A DNA stretch of 64,000 nt from Neisseriaceae bacterium (GTDB lineage Bacteria > Pseudomonadota > Gammaproteobacteria > Burkholderiales > Neisseriaceae): NCBI GenBank assembly GCA_017991555.1, contig JAGOQM010000008.1:62001-126000 (forward strand), read 5' to 3'. The position numbers were made by a program, and so were the translations under genes. A model generated the notes under the pieces. It was not told the origin of the DNA and did no database searches. It saw only the letters and a program-made list of their open reading frames with translations. Shown here piece by piece: positions 35,978 to 46,120 of this stretch (its first letter is position 1; every line of letters begins with the position of its first letter).

Positions 35978-38551
35978 ATGCGTCCTGAAAAATTTACTGC
36001 AAAATTTCAGCAAGCCTTACAAGATGCTCAAAGCATGGCGCTGGCCCAAGACCATGGCTACTTAGAAGCCAGCCACGTTTTGGCCGCCATGTTGGACGAT
36101 GATGGCAGCAGCACCGCTGCCCTATTGGCCCAAGCGGGGGTCAGCGTCAATAAAATCCGCACCAGCTTAAACCACAGCCTCAACGCCCTGCCTAAGGTCA
36201 GCGGCCAAGGCGGTGAGCTCACGCCTTCGCGTGAATTAATCAACGTGTTAAACCTAACCGATAAAGCCGCCACCAAACGCGGCGACGACTACATTGCCAG
36301 CGAGCTGTTTGTGTTGGCTCTGGTGCAAGAAAACGGCGCCACCGGCAAGCTGTTAAAAGATGCTGGCGCTACAGAAGCCAAGCTGAACCAAGCCATCGAC
36401 GCGATTCGTGGTGGCCAAAGCGTGGACAGCGCCAACGCCGAAGACCAGCGTGAGGCCTTGAAAAAATACACCACCGACTTAACCGAACGGGCACGTCAGG
36501 GCAAGATTGACCCGGTGATTGGCCGCGACGATGAAATTCGCCGCGCCATCCAAATTTTACAACGCCGCACCAAAAACAATCCAGTGCTGATCGGCGAACC
36601 GGGCGTGGGCAAGACCGCCATTGTTGAAGGCCTGGCCCAACGCATCGTGGACGGTGAGGTGCCTGAGAGCCTACGCCACAAACGCCTGTTGGTGCTGGAC
36701 CTGGCTGCCTTGATTGCCGGTGCCAAATACCGTGGTGAGTTCGAAGAACGCCTCAAAGCGGTCTTGAATGATTTGGCTAAAGATGATGGCAATACGCTGA
36801 TCTTCATTGACGAGATTCACATGCTGGTGGGTGCCGGCAAAACCGATGGCGCCATGGACGCGGGCAATATGCTCAAACCGGCCCTAGCGCGCGGTGAGCT
36901 ACACTGCCTGGGTGCGACAACTTTGGACGAATACCGTCAGTACATTGAAAAAGACGCAGCCTTAGAACGTCGTTTCCAAAAGGTGATGGTGAAAGAACCC
37001 ACCGTTGAAGACACCATTGCGATTTTGCGTGGGCTGAAAGAGCGCTATGAGATTCACCACGGGGTAGACATTACCGACCCGGCCATTGTGGCCGCAGCCG
37101 AACTGTCTAGCCGCTACATTACCGATCGCTTCCTGCCCGACAAGGCCATTGACCTAGTCGACGAGGCCGCCAGCCTGATTAAAATGGAGATTGAGTCTAA
37201 GCCAGAAAGCATGGACAAGCTGGATCGACGCATCATTCAGCTCAAAATTGAGCGCGAAGCGGTGCGTAAAGAAGAAGACGACGCCAGTAAAAAACGCTTG
37301 GCGCTGATCGAACAGGAAATCGACAGCCTCAGCAAAGAATATGCCGACCTAGACGAAATCTGGAAGGCTGAAAAAGCCACCGCTCAGGGCAGCAAAGGCA
37401 TTAAGGAAGCCATTGATCAATTAAAGATCAAAATGGCGGCCCTACAGCGCGACGGCAAATGGGAAGAGATGGCCAAGCTGCAATACGCTGAGCTTCCCGA
37501 ACTCGAAGCCCAGCTTAAAGCCGCTGAAAACAAGGCGCAAGACGAAGTGCCTAACCAATTATTGCGCACGCAGGTTGGCTCGGAAGAGATTGCCGAAGTG
37601 GTCAGCCGCATGACCGGCATTCCGGTGTCGAAAATGATGGAAGGCGAACGGGCCAAACTGTTGCGCATGGAAGACGTTTTACACCAGCGCGTGGTGGGCC
37701 AAGAAGAAGCCGTACACGCGGTTTCGGATGCGATCCGTCGCTCTCGTTCTGGCCTCGGCGACCCTAACCGTCCTTACGGCAGCTTTTTGTTCTTGGGCCC
37801 AACCGGCGTGGGTAAAACCGAACTGTGCAAAACCTTGGCCAACTTTATGTTTGATGGCGAAGACCATTTGATTCGAATCGACATGTCGGAATACATGGAG
37901 AAACACTCGATTGCGCGTTTGATCGGTGCGCCTCCTGGCTACGTGGGCTATGAAGAAGGCGGCTACTTAACCGAGCAGGTTCGCCGTAAGCCCTACAGCG
38001 TAATTCTGCTGGATGAGGTGGAAAAAGCCCACCCAGACGTGTTTAACATTTTGCTACAGGTATTGGATGATGGTCGCCTGACCGATGGCCAAGGCCGCAC
38101 CGTTGACTTTAAAAACACGGTGATTGTGATGACGTCGAACATTGGCAGTCAGCAAATCCAAAGCATGGACAACAACGACTACGCTGGCATGAAGGCCGCG
38201 GTCATGGAAGAGGTTAAAGCCCATTTCCGCCCAGAGCTCATCAACCGTATTGATGAGGTCGTGGTGTTCCACGGTTTGGATCAGGCCAACATTCGCGCCA
38301 TCGCCAACATCCAGTTGCAAAAACTGGCTCAGCGTTTGGCACAGATGGACTTGCACATGCAAATCGACGAAGACGCTTTAGATGAATTAGCCAAGGCTGG
38401 CTTTGACCCTGTCTACGGGGCTCGCCCGCTCAAACGCGCCATCCAAAGCGAAATCGAAAACCCTCTGGCCAAGGCGTTACTGGCCGGCCAATTTGGCCCG
38501 AATCAAACCATTAGCATTACGGTAAAAGACGGTCAAATTGCCTTTGACTAA
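35978..38551 (+). CDS. clpB: ATP-dependent disaggregase ClpB
   Basis: Hexameric AAA+ chaperone that pulls proteins out of aggregates with DnaK. 857 aa, the same length as E. coli ClpB: N-domain (1-145), first AAA+ domain with Walker [10 protein letters not shown] near 206 and Walker B FIDEIHML, a long coiled-coil middle domain (about 410-525), and second AAA+ domain with GPTGVGKTE near 605 and [11 protein letters not shown]. It has no ClpP-binding loop, as expected. A heat-shock promoter precedes it and a terminator follows, so it is a monocistronic stress gene. Confidence 0.98.
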   Translation: MRPEKFTAKFQQALQDAQSMALAQDHGYLEASHVLAAMLDDDGSSTAALLAQAGVSVNKIRTSLNHSLNALPKVSGQGGELTPSRELINVLNLTDKAATKRGDDYIASELFVLALVQENGATGKLLKDAGATEAKLNQAIDAIRGGQSVDSANAEDQREALKKYTTDLTERARQGKIDPVIGRDDEIRRAIQILQRRTKNNPVLIGEPGVGKTAIVEGLAQRIVDGEVPESLRHKRLLVLDLAALIAGAKYRGEFEERLKAVLNDLAKDDGNTLIFIDEIHMLVGAGKTDGAMDAGNMLKPALARGELHCLGATTLDEYRQYIEKDAALERRFQKVMVKEPTVEDTIAILRGLKERYEIHHGVDITDPAIVAAAELSSRYITDRFLPDKAIDLVDEAASLIKMEIESKPESMDKLDRRIIQLKIEREAVRKEEDDASKKRLALIEQEIDSLSKEYADLDEIWKAEKATAQGSKGIKEAIDQLKIKMAALQRDGKWEEMAKLQYAELPELEAQLKAAENKAQDEVPNQLLRTQVGSEEIAEVVSRMTGIPVSKMMEGERAKLLRMEDVLHQRVVGQEEAVHAVSDAIRRSRSGLGDPNRPYGSFLFLGPTGVGKTELCKTLANFMFDGEDHLIRIDMSEYMEKHSIARLIGAPPGYVGYEEGGYLTEQVRRKPYSVILLDEVEKAHPDVFNILLQVLDDGRLTDGQGRTVDFKNTVIVMTSNIGSQQIQSMDNNDYAGMKAAVMEEVKAHFRPELINRIDEVVVFHGLDQANIRAIANIQLQKLAQRLAQMDLHMQIDEDALDELAKAGFDPVYGARPLKRAIQSEIENPLAKALLAGQFGPNQTISITVKDGQIAFD

Positions 38552-38565
38552 GCAAGCTTAACCCC

Positions 38566-38599
38566 GAACGGGCTCAGTTGATACTGGGCCCGTTTTTTT
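38566..38599 (+). terminator. clpB terminator
   Basis: AACGGGCTCAGT / ACTGGGCCCGTT stem with a 4-nt loop and TTTTTTT, 14 bp past the clpB stop. Confidence 0.88.
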
Positions 38600-38670
38600 A
38601 TGCCTTAGTCGACGCCCATAAAAATGCTAACGTACTAATCATTACCTTTTATCGACACCAAGGAATAGTC

Positions 38671-40143
38671 ATGTCTACCCTGCCCGCCCGCATCGTCGAC
38701 TTACCCGCCTGGCTGCTGTCCCAGTGCATTCATCAACGCAGCCTGTCTTGCGAAGCCGTAATGGCGGCTTATTTGGCCCAAATTCGGCGCGTCAACCCAA
38801 AGGTGACGGCCATTGTCGCCCTGCAAGATGAGGCCCAGCTGTTACAGCAGGCACGCCAAAAAGACCAGGCCCTCGATCGTGGCCAAGATCACGGGTGGCT
38901 ACATGGCATGCCGCTGGCGATTAAAGACTTAGAAGCCACTGCAGGCATCCCCACCACCTTGGGCAGCCCCCTCTACCAGCACCACATCCCCAGTACGGAT
39001 AGCCTGATGGTGCAACGCCTCAAACAGGCCGGCGCCATCATCATTGGCAAAACCAACACGCCCGAGTTTGGCTATGGTTCACACACCTACAACCCCGTTT
39101 ATGGCGCCACCGGCAACCCCTACGACCCCAGTAAGTCCGCCGGTGGCAGCAGCGGTGGGGCCGCCTGCGCCCTCGCCTTGCGCATGCTGCCCGTGGCAGA
39201 TGGCAGCGACTTCATGGGCTCGCTGCGCAACCCGGCTGGCTGGTGCAATGTGTTTGGCCTGCGCCCCTCCTGGGGCCGAGTGCCCGCCCCCGCGCCAGAA
39301 CGCTTTCTGAATCAGCTCGGCACCCTTGGCCCCATGGCCAGAAGCGTGCCCGATTTGGCTTTGCTATTGGCCACTCAAGCCGGTTACGATGCCGCCGTAC
39401 CCACTTCGCTACCGCCCGACCCTAAGCTCCAAGCCTTAACCTATTGGAACGTACACGCTCATCTAGACAGCCGCCAACAGGGCAAGCGACTGGCCTGGCT
39501 GGCCGATTGGGACGGCCATCTGGCCATGGCCGACGAGGTGTTAAGCGTCTGCCAGCATGCCTTAGAGGCGCTGGGTCAGATGGGCTTAAGCATTGAGGCC
39601 ATTAGGGCACCAATGGATGGCGAAACCCTGTGGCGCGACTGCTGGCTCCCCCATCGTCATTTTCGAACCGCACAGCTGAAACCGCTTTACGATGACCCAC
39701 AGCAGCGGCCCCATCTTAAGCCCGAAGTCATCTTTGAATATGAAGGTTCTCTAACCTACGGCGCAGGACAGCTGTATGCCGCCAGCCTGCTGCGCAGCGA
39801 GTGGTATGCCAAAGTACAGGCCTTATTTGGCGACTACGACTATCTGGCCATGCCCACTGCCCAGTGCTACCCTTTCGCCAAAACCGAACGCTGGCCCCAA
39901 AGTATTGCCGGCAAAGCCATGGACACCTATCATCGCTGGATGGAAGTCGTCACCCCATGGACGCTGTGCGGCAGCCCTGTAGTAGCCCTACCTGCTGGCT
40001 TTAACCAACAAGGCCTGCCGATGGGCATCCAGGTCATTGGCAAACCCCGGCACGACTTTGAACTGCTGCAATTAGCCTATGCCTATGAACAAGCTCAGCC
40101 CTTGGTCGCCAACCACCCACCGCCGCTGGCACTACGGCCCTAA
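38671..40143 (+). CDS. amidase-signature family amidase
   Basis: 490-aa amide hydrolase of unknown substrate. The Ser-cisSer-Lys triad is visible as Lys85 (LAIKDLE), Ser160 (AGGSSGG) and Ser184 (DFMGSLRNPAG); the 24-residue spacing between the serines is as in other members. No glutamine-amidotransferase partner genes (gatB/gatC) are near, so it is not the tRNA amidotransferase GatA. I start at 38671, where AAGGA lies 6 nt upstream, rather than at the open extension that would overlap the clpB terminator. It precedes an exporter gene by 119 bp. Confidence 0.88.
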   Translation: MSTLPARIVDLPAWLLSQCIHQRSLSCEAVMAAYLAQIRRVNPKVTAIVALQDEAQLLQQARQKDQALDRGQDHGWLHGMPLAIKDLEATAGIPTTLGSPLYQHHIPSTDSLMVQRLKQAGAIIIGKTNTPEFGYGSHTYNPVYGATGNPYDPSKSAGGSSGGAACALALRMLPVADGSDFMGSLRNPAGWCNVFGLRPSWGRVPAPAPERFLNQLGTLGPMARSVPDLALLLATQAGYDAAVPTSLPPDPKLQALTYWNVHAHLDSRQQGKRLAWLADWDGHLAMADEVLSVCQHALEALGQMGLSIEAIRAPMDGETLWRDCWLPHRHFRTAQLKPLYDDPQQRPHLKPEVIFEYEGSLTYGAGQLYAASLLRSEWYAKVQALFGDYDYLAMPTAQCYPFAKTERWPQSIAGKAMDTYHRWMEVVTPWTLCGSPVVALPAGFNQQGLPMGIQVIGKPRHDFELLQLAYAYEQAQPLVANHPPPLALRP

Positions 40144-40262
40144 TCCCAGTACGCCTCAGCGCCTCGCTCATGCCTAACGACATAAGCGTTATCAGGGCGA
40201 TGCGCTTGTTTTGGGGCATCAAGCAAGGTAAGCTCAACCCTCTATCCTATGACCTTTAACCT

Positions 40263-41660
40263 ATGCCCACACCGATCGATCAACGCAGTCCCGTCTTGCC
40301 CCTGCTGTTAAGCATGGTGATTTTCATGCAGATGTTGGACACCACCATTCTGAACACGGCCCTGCCCGCCATTGCGCTCGACCTGAATGAGTCGCCGCTC
40401 AACATGCAGGCCACGATCATCAGCTATGCGCTGACCTTGGCCCTGTGCATTCCCATCAGTGGCTATTTGTCTGACCGTATTGGCACCAAAAAAGTATTTT
40501 TGCTGGCCATTGGCCTATTTAGTCTCGGGTCTCTCCTGTGCGCCTTGGCCCCTAGCCTTAACCTGCTGGTTGGGGCCCGCATTATTCAGGGCATCGGCGG
40601 CGCCATGCTAACCCCGGTGGCGCGGCTGGCCCTCATTCGCACCTACCCTAAGTCAGAACTACTGGGCGTGTTAAACTATGCCATCATGCCGGCCCTGCTC
40701 GGCCCCATCTTGGGCCCCCTCATGGGCGGCTACCTGGTCGAACTGGCCAGCTGGCATTGGATTTTCTTGATTAACTTGCCCATCGGCCTGTTGAGCCTCA
40801 TCCTTGGCACCCGCTACATGCCTGACTTCAAGCAGCCAGAAGCCACTTTCGATGGGCGCGGCTTTCTTTGGTTCGCTTCGGCCGCCTTCGCCCTCACCCT
40901 TGGCCTAGAACGTTTAACCCAAGGCCCTAGTAATCCATATGCCTGGGCCACTCTAGTGGCCAGCGTGGGCCTGCTCTGGGGCTACCGCCACCACGCCCAA
41001 ACGCAGCACAACGCCCTGTTTCCACTGCACCTGTTTCAGGTCCGCACTTACAGAATCGGGCTTTATGGCAACCTTGCGGCACGCTTAGGCATCAGCGCCC
41101 TGCCGTTTTTATTGCCTTTATTCTTACAGGTGGCCTTAGGCTATACGCCCTCCCAATCTGGCTGGCTGTTGGTGCCAATGGCGGTAGCAGGCATCATGAT
41201 GAAGCCATGGATTAAAAAACTCATGTACGCCTACGGCTATCGCACCATCCTCATCAGCAACACCTGCTTGCTCAGCGCCCTCATCATCATTTTGGGCTTC
41301 AGCGCCGCCAGCTTATCCTTATGGGGCTTCATTGTGCTGCTGTTCGTCATGGGCCTAGGCAACTCTGTCCAGTTCAGCGCCATGAACACCCTCACCTTGG
41401 CCAAGCTGCGCCAGCACCAAACCAGCAGTGGCAATAGCCTGATGGCAGCCAACCAACAGTTGGCCATCAGCATTGGCATCGCCCTCAGCGCCATGATGCT
41501 GAGCCTATTTCAAAACGCACCTTGGCGTTCAGTCTCTTCGGTCACTCAAGCCTTCCAAGCGACCTTCATCGCCATTGGCTTGATTACCTTGGCGACGACC
41601 CTCCTGTTCGTGCGCTTACACCCTAAGGACGGCGACGGTTTGGCCAATCGCCAACGGTGA
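40263..41660 (+). CDS. MFS exporter, DHA2 family (MdtD-like)
   Basis: 465-aa inner-membrane drug:proton antiporter type protein with about 14 hydrophobic segments. QMLDTTILNTALPAIA in helix 1 is the DHA2 antiporter signature. DRIGTKK follows helix 2, and GVGGAMLTP-like GIGGAMLTPVARL is motif C. The sequence follows E. coli MdtD throughout, including FSAMNTLTL and SSGNSL. The substrate is unknown. Its start lies just after the amidase gene and a terminator follows, so the two may be co-expressed. Confidence 0.88.
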   Translation: MPTPIDQRSPVLPLLLSMVIFMQMLDTTILNTALPAIALDLNESPLNMQATIISYALTLALCIPISGYLSDRIGTKKVFLLAIGLFSLGSLLCALAPSLNLLVGARIIQGIGGAMLTPVARLALIRTYPKSELLGVLNYAIMPALLGPILGPLMGGYLVELASWHWIFLINLPIGLLSLILGTRYMPDFKQPEATFDGRGFLWFASAAFALTLGLERLTQGPSNPYAWATLVASVGLLWGYRHHAQTQHNALFPLHLFQVRTYRIGLYGNLAARLGISALPFLLPLFLQVALGYTPSQSGWLLVPMAVAGIMMKPWIKKLMYAYGYRTILISNTCLLSALIIILGFSAASLSLWGFIVLLFVMGLGNSVQFSAMNTLTLAKLRQHQTSSGNSLMAANQQLAISIGIALSAMMLSLFQNAPWRSVSSVTQAFQATFIAIGLITLATTLLFVRLHPKDGDGLANRQR

Positions 41661-41674
41661 CGCCAACAAGCCCC

Positions 41675-41706
41675 AAAAAACCACCGCCAGCGGTGGTTTT
41701 TTTATA
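41675..41706 (+). terminator. terminator after the MFS gene
   Basis: AAAACCACCGC / GCGGTGGTTTT perfect stem with a 2-nt loop and a T7 tail. Confidence 0.88.
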
Positions 41707-41738
41707 CCTGAATGAAACCTCATAAGCATAGTTAATAG

Positions 41739-41750
41739 CTGTTAGAACAG
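41739..41750. promoter_or_regulatory. 12-bp palindrome upstream of pobA
   Basis: CTGTTAGAACAG (CTGTT-AG-AACAG) is a perfect palindrome 80 bp before the pobA start. It could be a regulator site, but no divergent pobR-type gene is present here. Confidence 0.3.
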
Positions 41751-41803
41751 TTCCAGCCTAGATCTTTGTACAGGCACCACTCATAATCCGTTCATACCCA
41801 TAA

Positions 41804-43000
<1,197 letters not shown>

Positions 43001-43009
43001 GCAATGCTG

Positions 43010-44020
43010 CTAGCCTTGACCAAAAGCCCATTCACCCAGCAAGTCGGCCGCAAACCAAGCGGCCAGCTGCGGTCCAGCCAGACCTAAGCTAATGCCCACG
43101 GTCAGCTTGGCCCAGGTCGCCTCTAAGGTTAAGCCGCCGCCGGCGACCGCACCCGCGGCACTGAGGGCCGACCCTTGGGCATAAATCGGCGCCACCAAGC
43201 CTCGATTGACCTGGCTCACGTTCACCAACACCCCGCCTTGATCGACATAGGTCGCCATCGCGGCGATAAAAGATGCCGTACTGGGCCCATTGCCATTACC
43301 ATAGGTGAGCAACACCGCAGCCTGCGGCTGATCGCGCTGTAGGCTATGGCCAATGTAGTCGCTGTTGGCCCCTGGCGTCAGCACATAGGTGGCCACCTTA
43401 GCGGTTGGCTGCAGGGTAACGGCTAGGTTCAGCGAGCCTGATGCCGGAGGCAAAACACCGGTCTGCCAACCCGCCGCTTGGTACTGTGCCAAAGCGGGCC
43501 AATTGGGGCTACTAAAGGCGTTAAATGCAATGGCGTCGGTTTTTTTGACCGCTGCGCCGTGTAAGAGCTGCCCATCAAACACCACCCCTACCCCTTGAAA
43601 ACCTGGCAAAGTCAACGCTGCTAAGGCCTGCTGCAAATTGCTCGGTCCATCGCTGACGGCGGCCAGCAACGGTTTTTGCGAGCCCGTCAATACCACTGGC
43701 TTATCCGCCCCGGCCAAAGCAAACGCCAGCACAGAAGCAGTGTAGGCCATGGTGTCGGTGCCGTGAATCACCAAAAACCCCACATACTCATGCCAATGCT
43801 GCTGAATCTTGGCCAACAGCGCCGCCATGTCGGCCAGGGTAATGGCCGACGAATCAATCAGCGGCGAAAAAGCATAAAAATCCAGATCAAGGTGCTGGCC
43901 ATACTGGGCCAACGCCTGCCGCACGGTGTCCAGATTCGGCACCAAGCCGGCTTCACTGGCCACCATACCAATGGTGCCGCCGCAGTACAGCACCAAAAAG
44001 CGCTCAGATTGATGACGCAT
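43010..44020 (-). CDS. ansA: L-asparaginase, type I (cytoplasmic, AnsA-like)
   Basis: Hydrolyses asparagine to aspartate and ammonia. 336 aa, no signal peptide. First catalytic Thr16 is in YCGGTIGM. The second catalytic Thr88/Asp89 pair is in VIHGTDTMAYTAS, preceded by the DSS site (PLIDSSAI). LTGSQKPL and DGPSNLQQAL follow as in E. coli AnsA. Without a signal peptide it is most likely the cytoplasmic low-affinity type. Confidence 0.9.
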   Translation of the reverse strand: MRHQSERFLVLYCGGTIGMVASEAGLVPNLDTVRQALAQYGQHLDLDFYAFSPLIDSSAITLADMAALLAKIQQHWHEYVGFLVIHGTDTMAYTASVLAFALAGADKPVVLTGSQKPLLAAVSDGPSNLQQALAALTLPGFQGVGVVFDGQLLHGAAVKKTDAIAFNAFSSPNWPALAQYQAAGWQTGVLPPASGSLNLAVTLQPTAKVATYVLTPGANSDYIGHSLQRDQPQAAVLLTYGNGNGPSTASFIAAMATYVDQGGVLVNVSQVNRGLVAPIYAQGSALSAAGAVAGGGLTLEATWAKLTVGISLGLAGPQLAAWFAADLLGEWAFGQG

Positions 44021-44074
44021 CGTCCGTCCTAAAAAAGAGTGTGAGATGGCGTCGATGGTAAAGAAAAGAAAGCA

Positions 44075-44103
44075 TTGTGTCTACGCTATAGGCTTGTTAG
44101 AAT
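44075..44103 (+). promoter_or_regulatory. candidate promoter of the VUT-QueF-like pair
   Basis: TTGTGT (44075-44080) and TAGAAT (44098-44103) with exactly 17 bp between. The predicted leader is about 85 nt and contains an AGGAC-ACC-GTCCT hairpin (44118-44130) and a T6 run at 44142-44147. I could not fit it to a preQ1 riboswitch consensus. Confidence 0.4.
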
Positions 44104-44194
44104 GGCCCTTCTGGCTTAGGACACCGTCCTTGTGCTGGCTCTTTTTTGATCACCTGGGCACTGGATGAATCTGGTGGCCTAAGCTGAGGATGAC

Positions 44195-44728
44195 ATGCTT
44201 TATCTCTGGCTCACTGCCTATGTGCTGGCCGTACTGCTGGCCAACATTTTTTTAGACACGTTTATACCACTGCCTTGGTTTGGGCTCTTAAGCCTAGGGA
44301 CCGTCTTTTTCGCGGCCGTGTTTACCCTACGCGACCGCCTCCATCAATATGGCTTACGGCCGGTGCTTTGGGCCATCGCGCTGGCCTTATTGGTCAACAC
44401 CTTATACAGCCATTTTTTCGGCACCCCCACTCGATTTTTAATCGCCTCTTTTGCCTCCATTCTCATCAGCGAGCTCGCCGCCACCGTCACCTTCCAAAAG
44501 CTCAAGCATCGCTCTTGGCCGATTAAAGCCTTATGCAGCAACGCCGTGGGTGTGCCCTTAGACAGCACGGCATTTACGCTGCTGGCTTTCTGGGGCGTCT
44601 TGAGCCCCGGCATCATGACCCAAATTATTTTTGCCGACGTGCTGGCCAAGTTCAGCATTGCTGCCGTGATGGTCTGGCAGCCCCGCCGCCGTGCGGCGTT
44701 ACTTTTTAATAAACCCAAGAAAGCCTGA
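44195..44728 (+). CDS. VUT-family membrane protein (putative queuosine-precursor transporter)
   Basis: 177 aa with about five to six hydrophobic helices. Features of the VUT_1 family (YhhQ/QPTR: preQ0/preQ1 or queuine uptake) include the first-helix LLANIFLDTF, RDRLHQYG in the first loop, a central FASILISELAATVTFQKLKHR, and the C-terminal SNAVGVPLDSTAFTLLAFWG (family: N-SS-x-x-G-x-x-D-S-x-x-F). It is shorter than E. coli YhhQ (about 220 aa). GAGGA precedes the start by 4 nt. The QueF-like gene begins one base after the stop, strongly suggesting a shared pathway. Family assignment is good; the substrate is inferred. Confidence 0.75.
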   Translation: MLYLWLTAYVLAVLLANIFLDTFIPLPWFGLLSLGTVFFAAVFTLRDRLHQYGLRPVLWAIALALLVNTLYSHFFGTPTRFLIASFASILISELAATVTFQKLKHRSWPIKALCSNAVGVPLDSTAFTLLAFWGVLSPGIMTQIIFADVLAKFSIAAVMVWQPRRRAALLFNKPKKA

Positions 44729-44729
44729 T

Positions 44730-45152
44730 ATGACCGCCTCTGCCAATCACATGCTGTTGCCCGATGGGCCCAGCGACTACCATTCGCCCCATCACCAGCA
44801 GCCGTTAAAAACGATCAACAACCCCAACCCACACATGCACAGTGAACAAACCCACATCATGACCCTGCCAGAACTGTGCCCTGCCAGCCATAACCCTGGT
44901 CCAGGTTCCACCATGAGCATTCGCTATCAGGCCAACGATCGATTTTTAGAACTGTTTTCTCTAGAAGCCTATTTTAAAGGTTACATTGGCCATCCCATCG
45001 TGCGCGACATTGAATACCTGACCCAGGAAGTGGCCAAAGACTGCGCTCAAGCACTGGGCCTAAGCGTGACCGTGACCGCCCACATCTACTTGGCCGGCCT
45101 CGCCCAGCAGCAAATTCTCACCACCACCGCCCCTAAGCCATCCGTACCATAG
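44730..45152 (+). CDS. QueF-like T-fold protein lacking the NADPH motif
   Basis: 140 aa. The middle and C-terminal part resembles the preQ0 reductase QueF: LPELCPASHNPGPGSTMSIRY aligns with QueF's ALCPITGQPDFATIYISY, placing a cysteine (Cys50) at the nucleophile that forms the thioimide with preQ0. But the acid/base Asp seven residues later is Gly57. The NADPH motif E(S/L)K(S/A)hK(L/Y)(Y/F/W) reads ELFSLEAY (74-81), with both lysines lost, and the substrate-binding Glu of the NHGDFHE loop is absent. So it is probably not a reductase. The first about 28 residues are His/Pro-rich. It begins 1 nt after the VUT gene. Confidence 0.65.
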   Translation: MTASANHMLLPDGPSDYHSPHHQQPLKTINNPNPHMHSEQTHIMTLPELCPASHNPGPGSTMSIRYQANDRFLELFSLEAYFKGYIGHPIVRDIEYLTQEVAKDCAQALGLSVTVTAHIYLAGLAQQQILTTTAPKPSVP

Positions 45153-45444
45153 CCTTATTGCTGGCCGTGGGCCCAGCAGGTGGGCGTGGGCCACCAAGGC
45201 CGACGCCCACACCAAAAATCAAATCATTCAAATAAATACAAGCACTTAAGACTTGCACTACCACGCCCTTCTGCTATGCTTATGACTTACATCCCCAGAA
45301 CGAGTGGCTTAGCATTTTATAAAGTCATCTCATGAGCGGCGTCACGCCCGCCACCCCGATCTGCTGCGTCTGTCCTTAACGGCCATAAACGAGCAAAAAA
45401 CCAACACTTTAGGCCGATTAATTGAGGCCAACAATAAAAATAAA
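45153..45444. other. intergenic region with GC-rich hairpin
   Basis: About 290 bases without a convincing ORF. GTGGGCGTGGGCC and GGCCGACGCCCAC at 45180-45211 form a stable near-perfect hairpin shortly after the QueF-like stop; with no T-run it is at best a weak terminator. Further on, the sequence becomes AT-rich towards the ykgJ-type promoter. Confidence 0.45.
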
Positions 45445-45474
45445 TTGACACAAAAAAAGCAGATTATTTACTAT
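45445..45474 (+). promoter_or_regulatory. strong sigma-70-like promoter upstream of cysteine-cluster gene
   Basis: Perfect TTGACA (45445-45450) and TACTAT (45469-45474) with an 18-bp, A-rich spacer. The predicted start at about 45481 coincides with the start of the hairpin that follows. Confidence 0.65.
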
Positions 45475-45478
45475 TTTC

Positions 45479-45512
45479 GGCCGGACCATGAGTCCATGGT
45501 CTGCCTTTTTTT
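45479..45512 (+). terminator. promoter-proximal hairpin with T7 (attenuator candidate)
   Basis: GACCATG / CATGGTC 7-bp stem with an AGTC loop, extended by a G-U and a C-G pair, followed by TGCC and TTTTTTT. It lies directly after the promoter and 15 bp before the next start codon. It could be an intrinsic terminator for upstream reads or a 5' stem-loop on the mRNA. Confidence 0.55.
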
Positions 45513-45526
45513 GCAAAGAAAAAATC

Positions 45527-45907
45527 ATGAGTGATCATCCTTTAAGCAATAACCCCTGCGTCAGCTGCGGCGCCTGCTGCGCCACCTTTAGGGTCTCGTT
45601 TTACTGGGCCGAGGCCGATGCCTTAGGCATTGCGCCCGAGCTGACCGAACAGGTCAATGCGTTTTACGGTTGCATGGCCGGCACCAACCAGCCTCAGCCC
45701 CGCTGTCAGGCCCTATGCGGTGACGTTGGCGGCGAAACCCGCTGCCAAATCTACCACCAACGGCCAGCCCCCTGCCATGAGCTTCAGGCCGGCGAGGCCA
45801 AGTGTAATCAAGCGCGCTTACGCCACGGCCTGAGCCCTATTCCCACCCACCCTTTAACCCACCCGCCCGGAGCCAACGACGATGCCCATTTTGATCACGC
45901 CAGCTAA
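45527..45907 (+). CDS. YkgJ-family cysteine-cluster protein
   Basis: 126 aa with a zinc/iron-chelating cysteine cluster (YkgJ/CxxCxxCC family): NPCVSCGACCATFRVSF at the N-terminus, then cysteines in YGCMAGT, RCQALCGD, TRCQIYHQRP and PCHEL. The arrangement CxxCxxCC...RCxxY..RPxxC is characteristic. Biochemical function is unknown for the family; oxidation-linked Fe-S or zinc binding is usually assumed. I start at the ATG at 45527; the preceding open codons run through the hairpin. Confidence 0.85.
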   Translation: MSDHPLSNNPCVSCGACCATFRVSFYWAEADALGIAPELTEQVNAFYGCMAGTNQPQPRCQALCGDVGGETRCQIYHQRPAPCHELQAGEAKCNQARLRHGLSPIPTHPLTHPPGANDDAHFDHAS

Positions 45908-45917
45908 GCACGACCCT

Positions 45918-45944
45918 AAGCCTGTCTTCTAGACAGGCTTTTTT
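45918..45944 (+). terminator. terminator after the cysteine-cluster gene
   Basis: AAGCCTGTC / GACAGGCTT stem with a 5-nt loop, then TTTTTT. Confidence 0.88.
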
Positions 45945-46062
45945 AATGTGTCTCGTCACCCCCAACGCACCAATAAAAACATTGACTTTGCCATACACAA
46001 ACCGCATGAGAGATAGAAAGCCTATGACGCCATTTATTTAGGCCTAGCCAAGCCGGCTAACA

Positions 46063-46092
46063 TAAAAAAACCCGTCCACAAGGACGGGTTTA
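46063..46092 (-). terminator. terminator for the two membrane paralogues
   Basis: On the minus strand AAACCCGTCC / GGACGGGTTT with a TTGT loop and a T7 tail, 29 bp beyond the stop of the 140-aa membrane protein gene. Confidence 0.88.
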
Positions 46093-46120
46093 ATGACCAA
46101 AACTTTAAGCTAACGGCATC

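Noticed and set aside
44104..44194. preQ1 riboswitch in front of the VUT gene
   Set aside because: The pseudoknot-forming GAGGUUCUAGC / A-rich tail consensus is not present; kept only as a structured-leader question.
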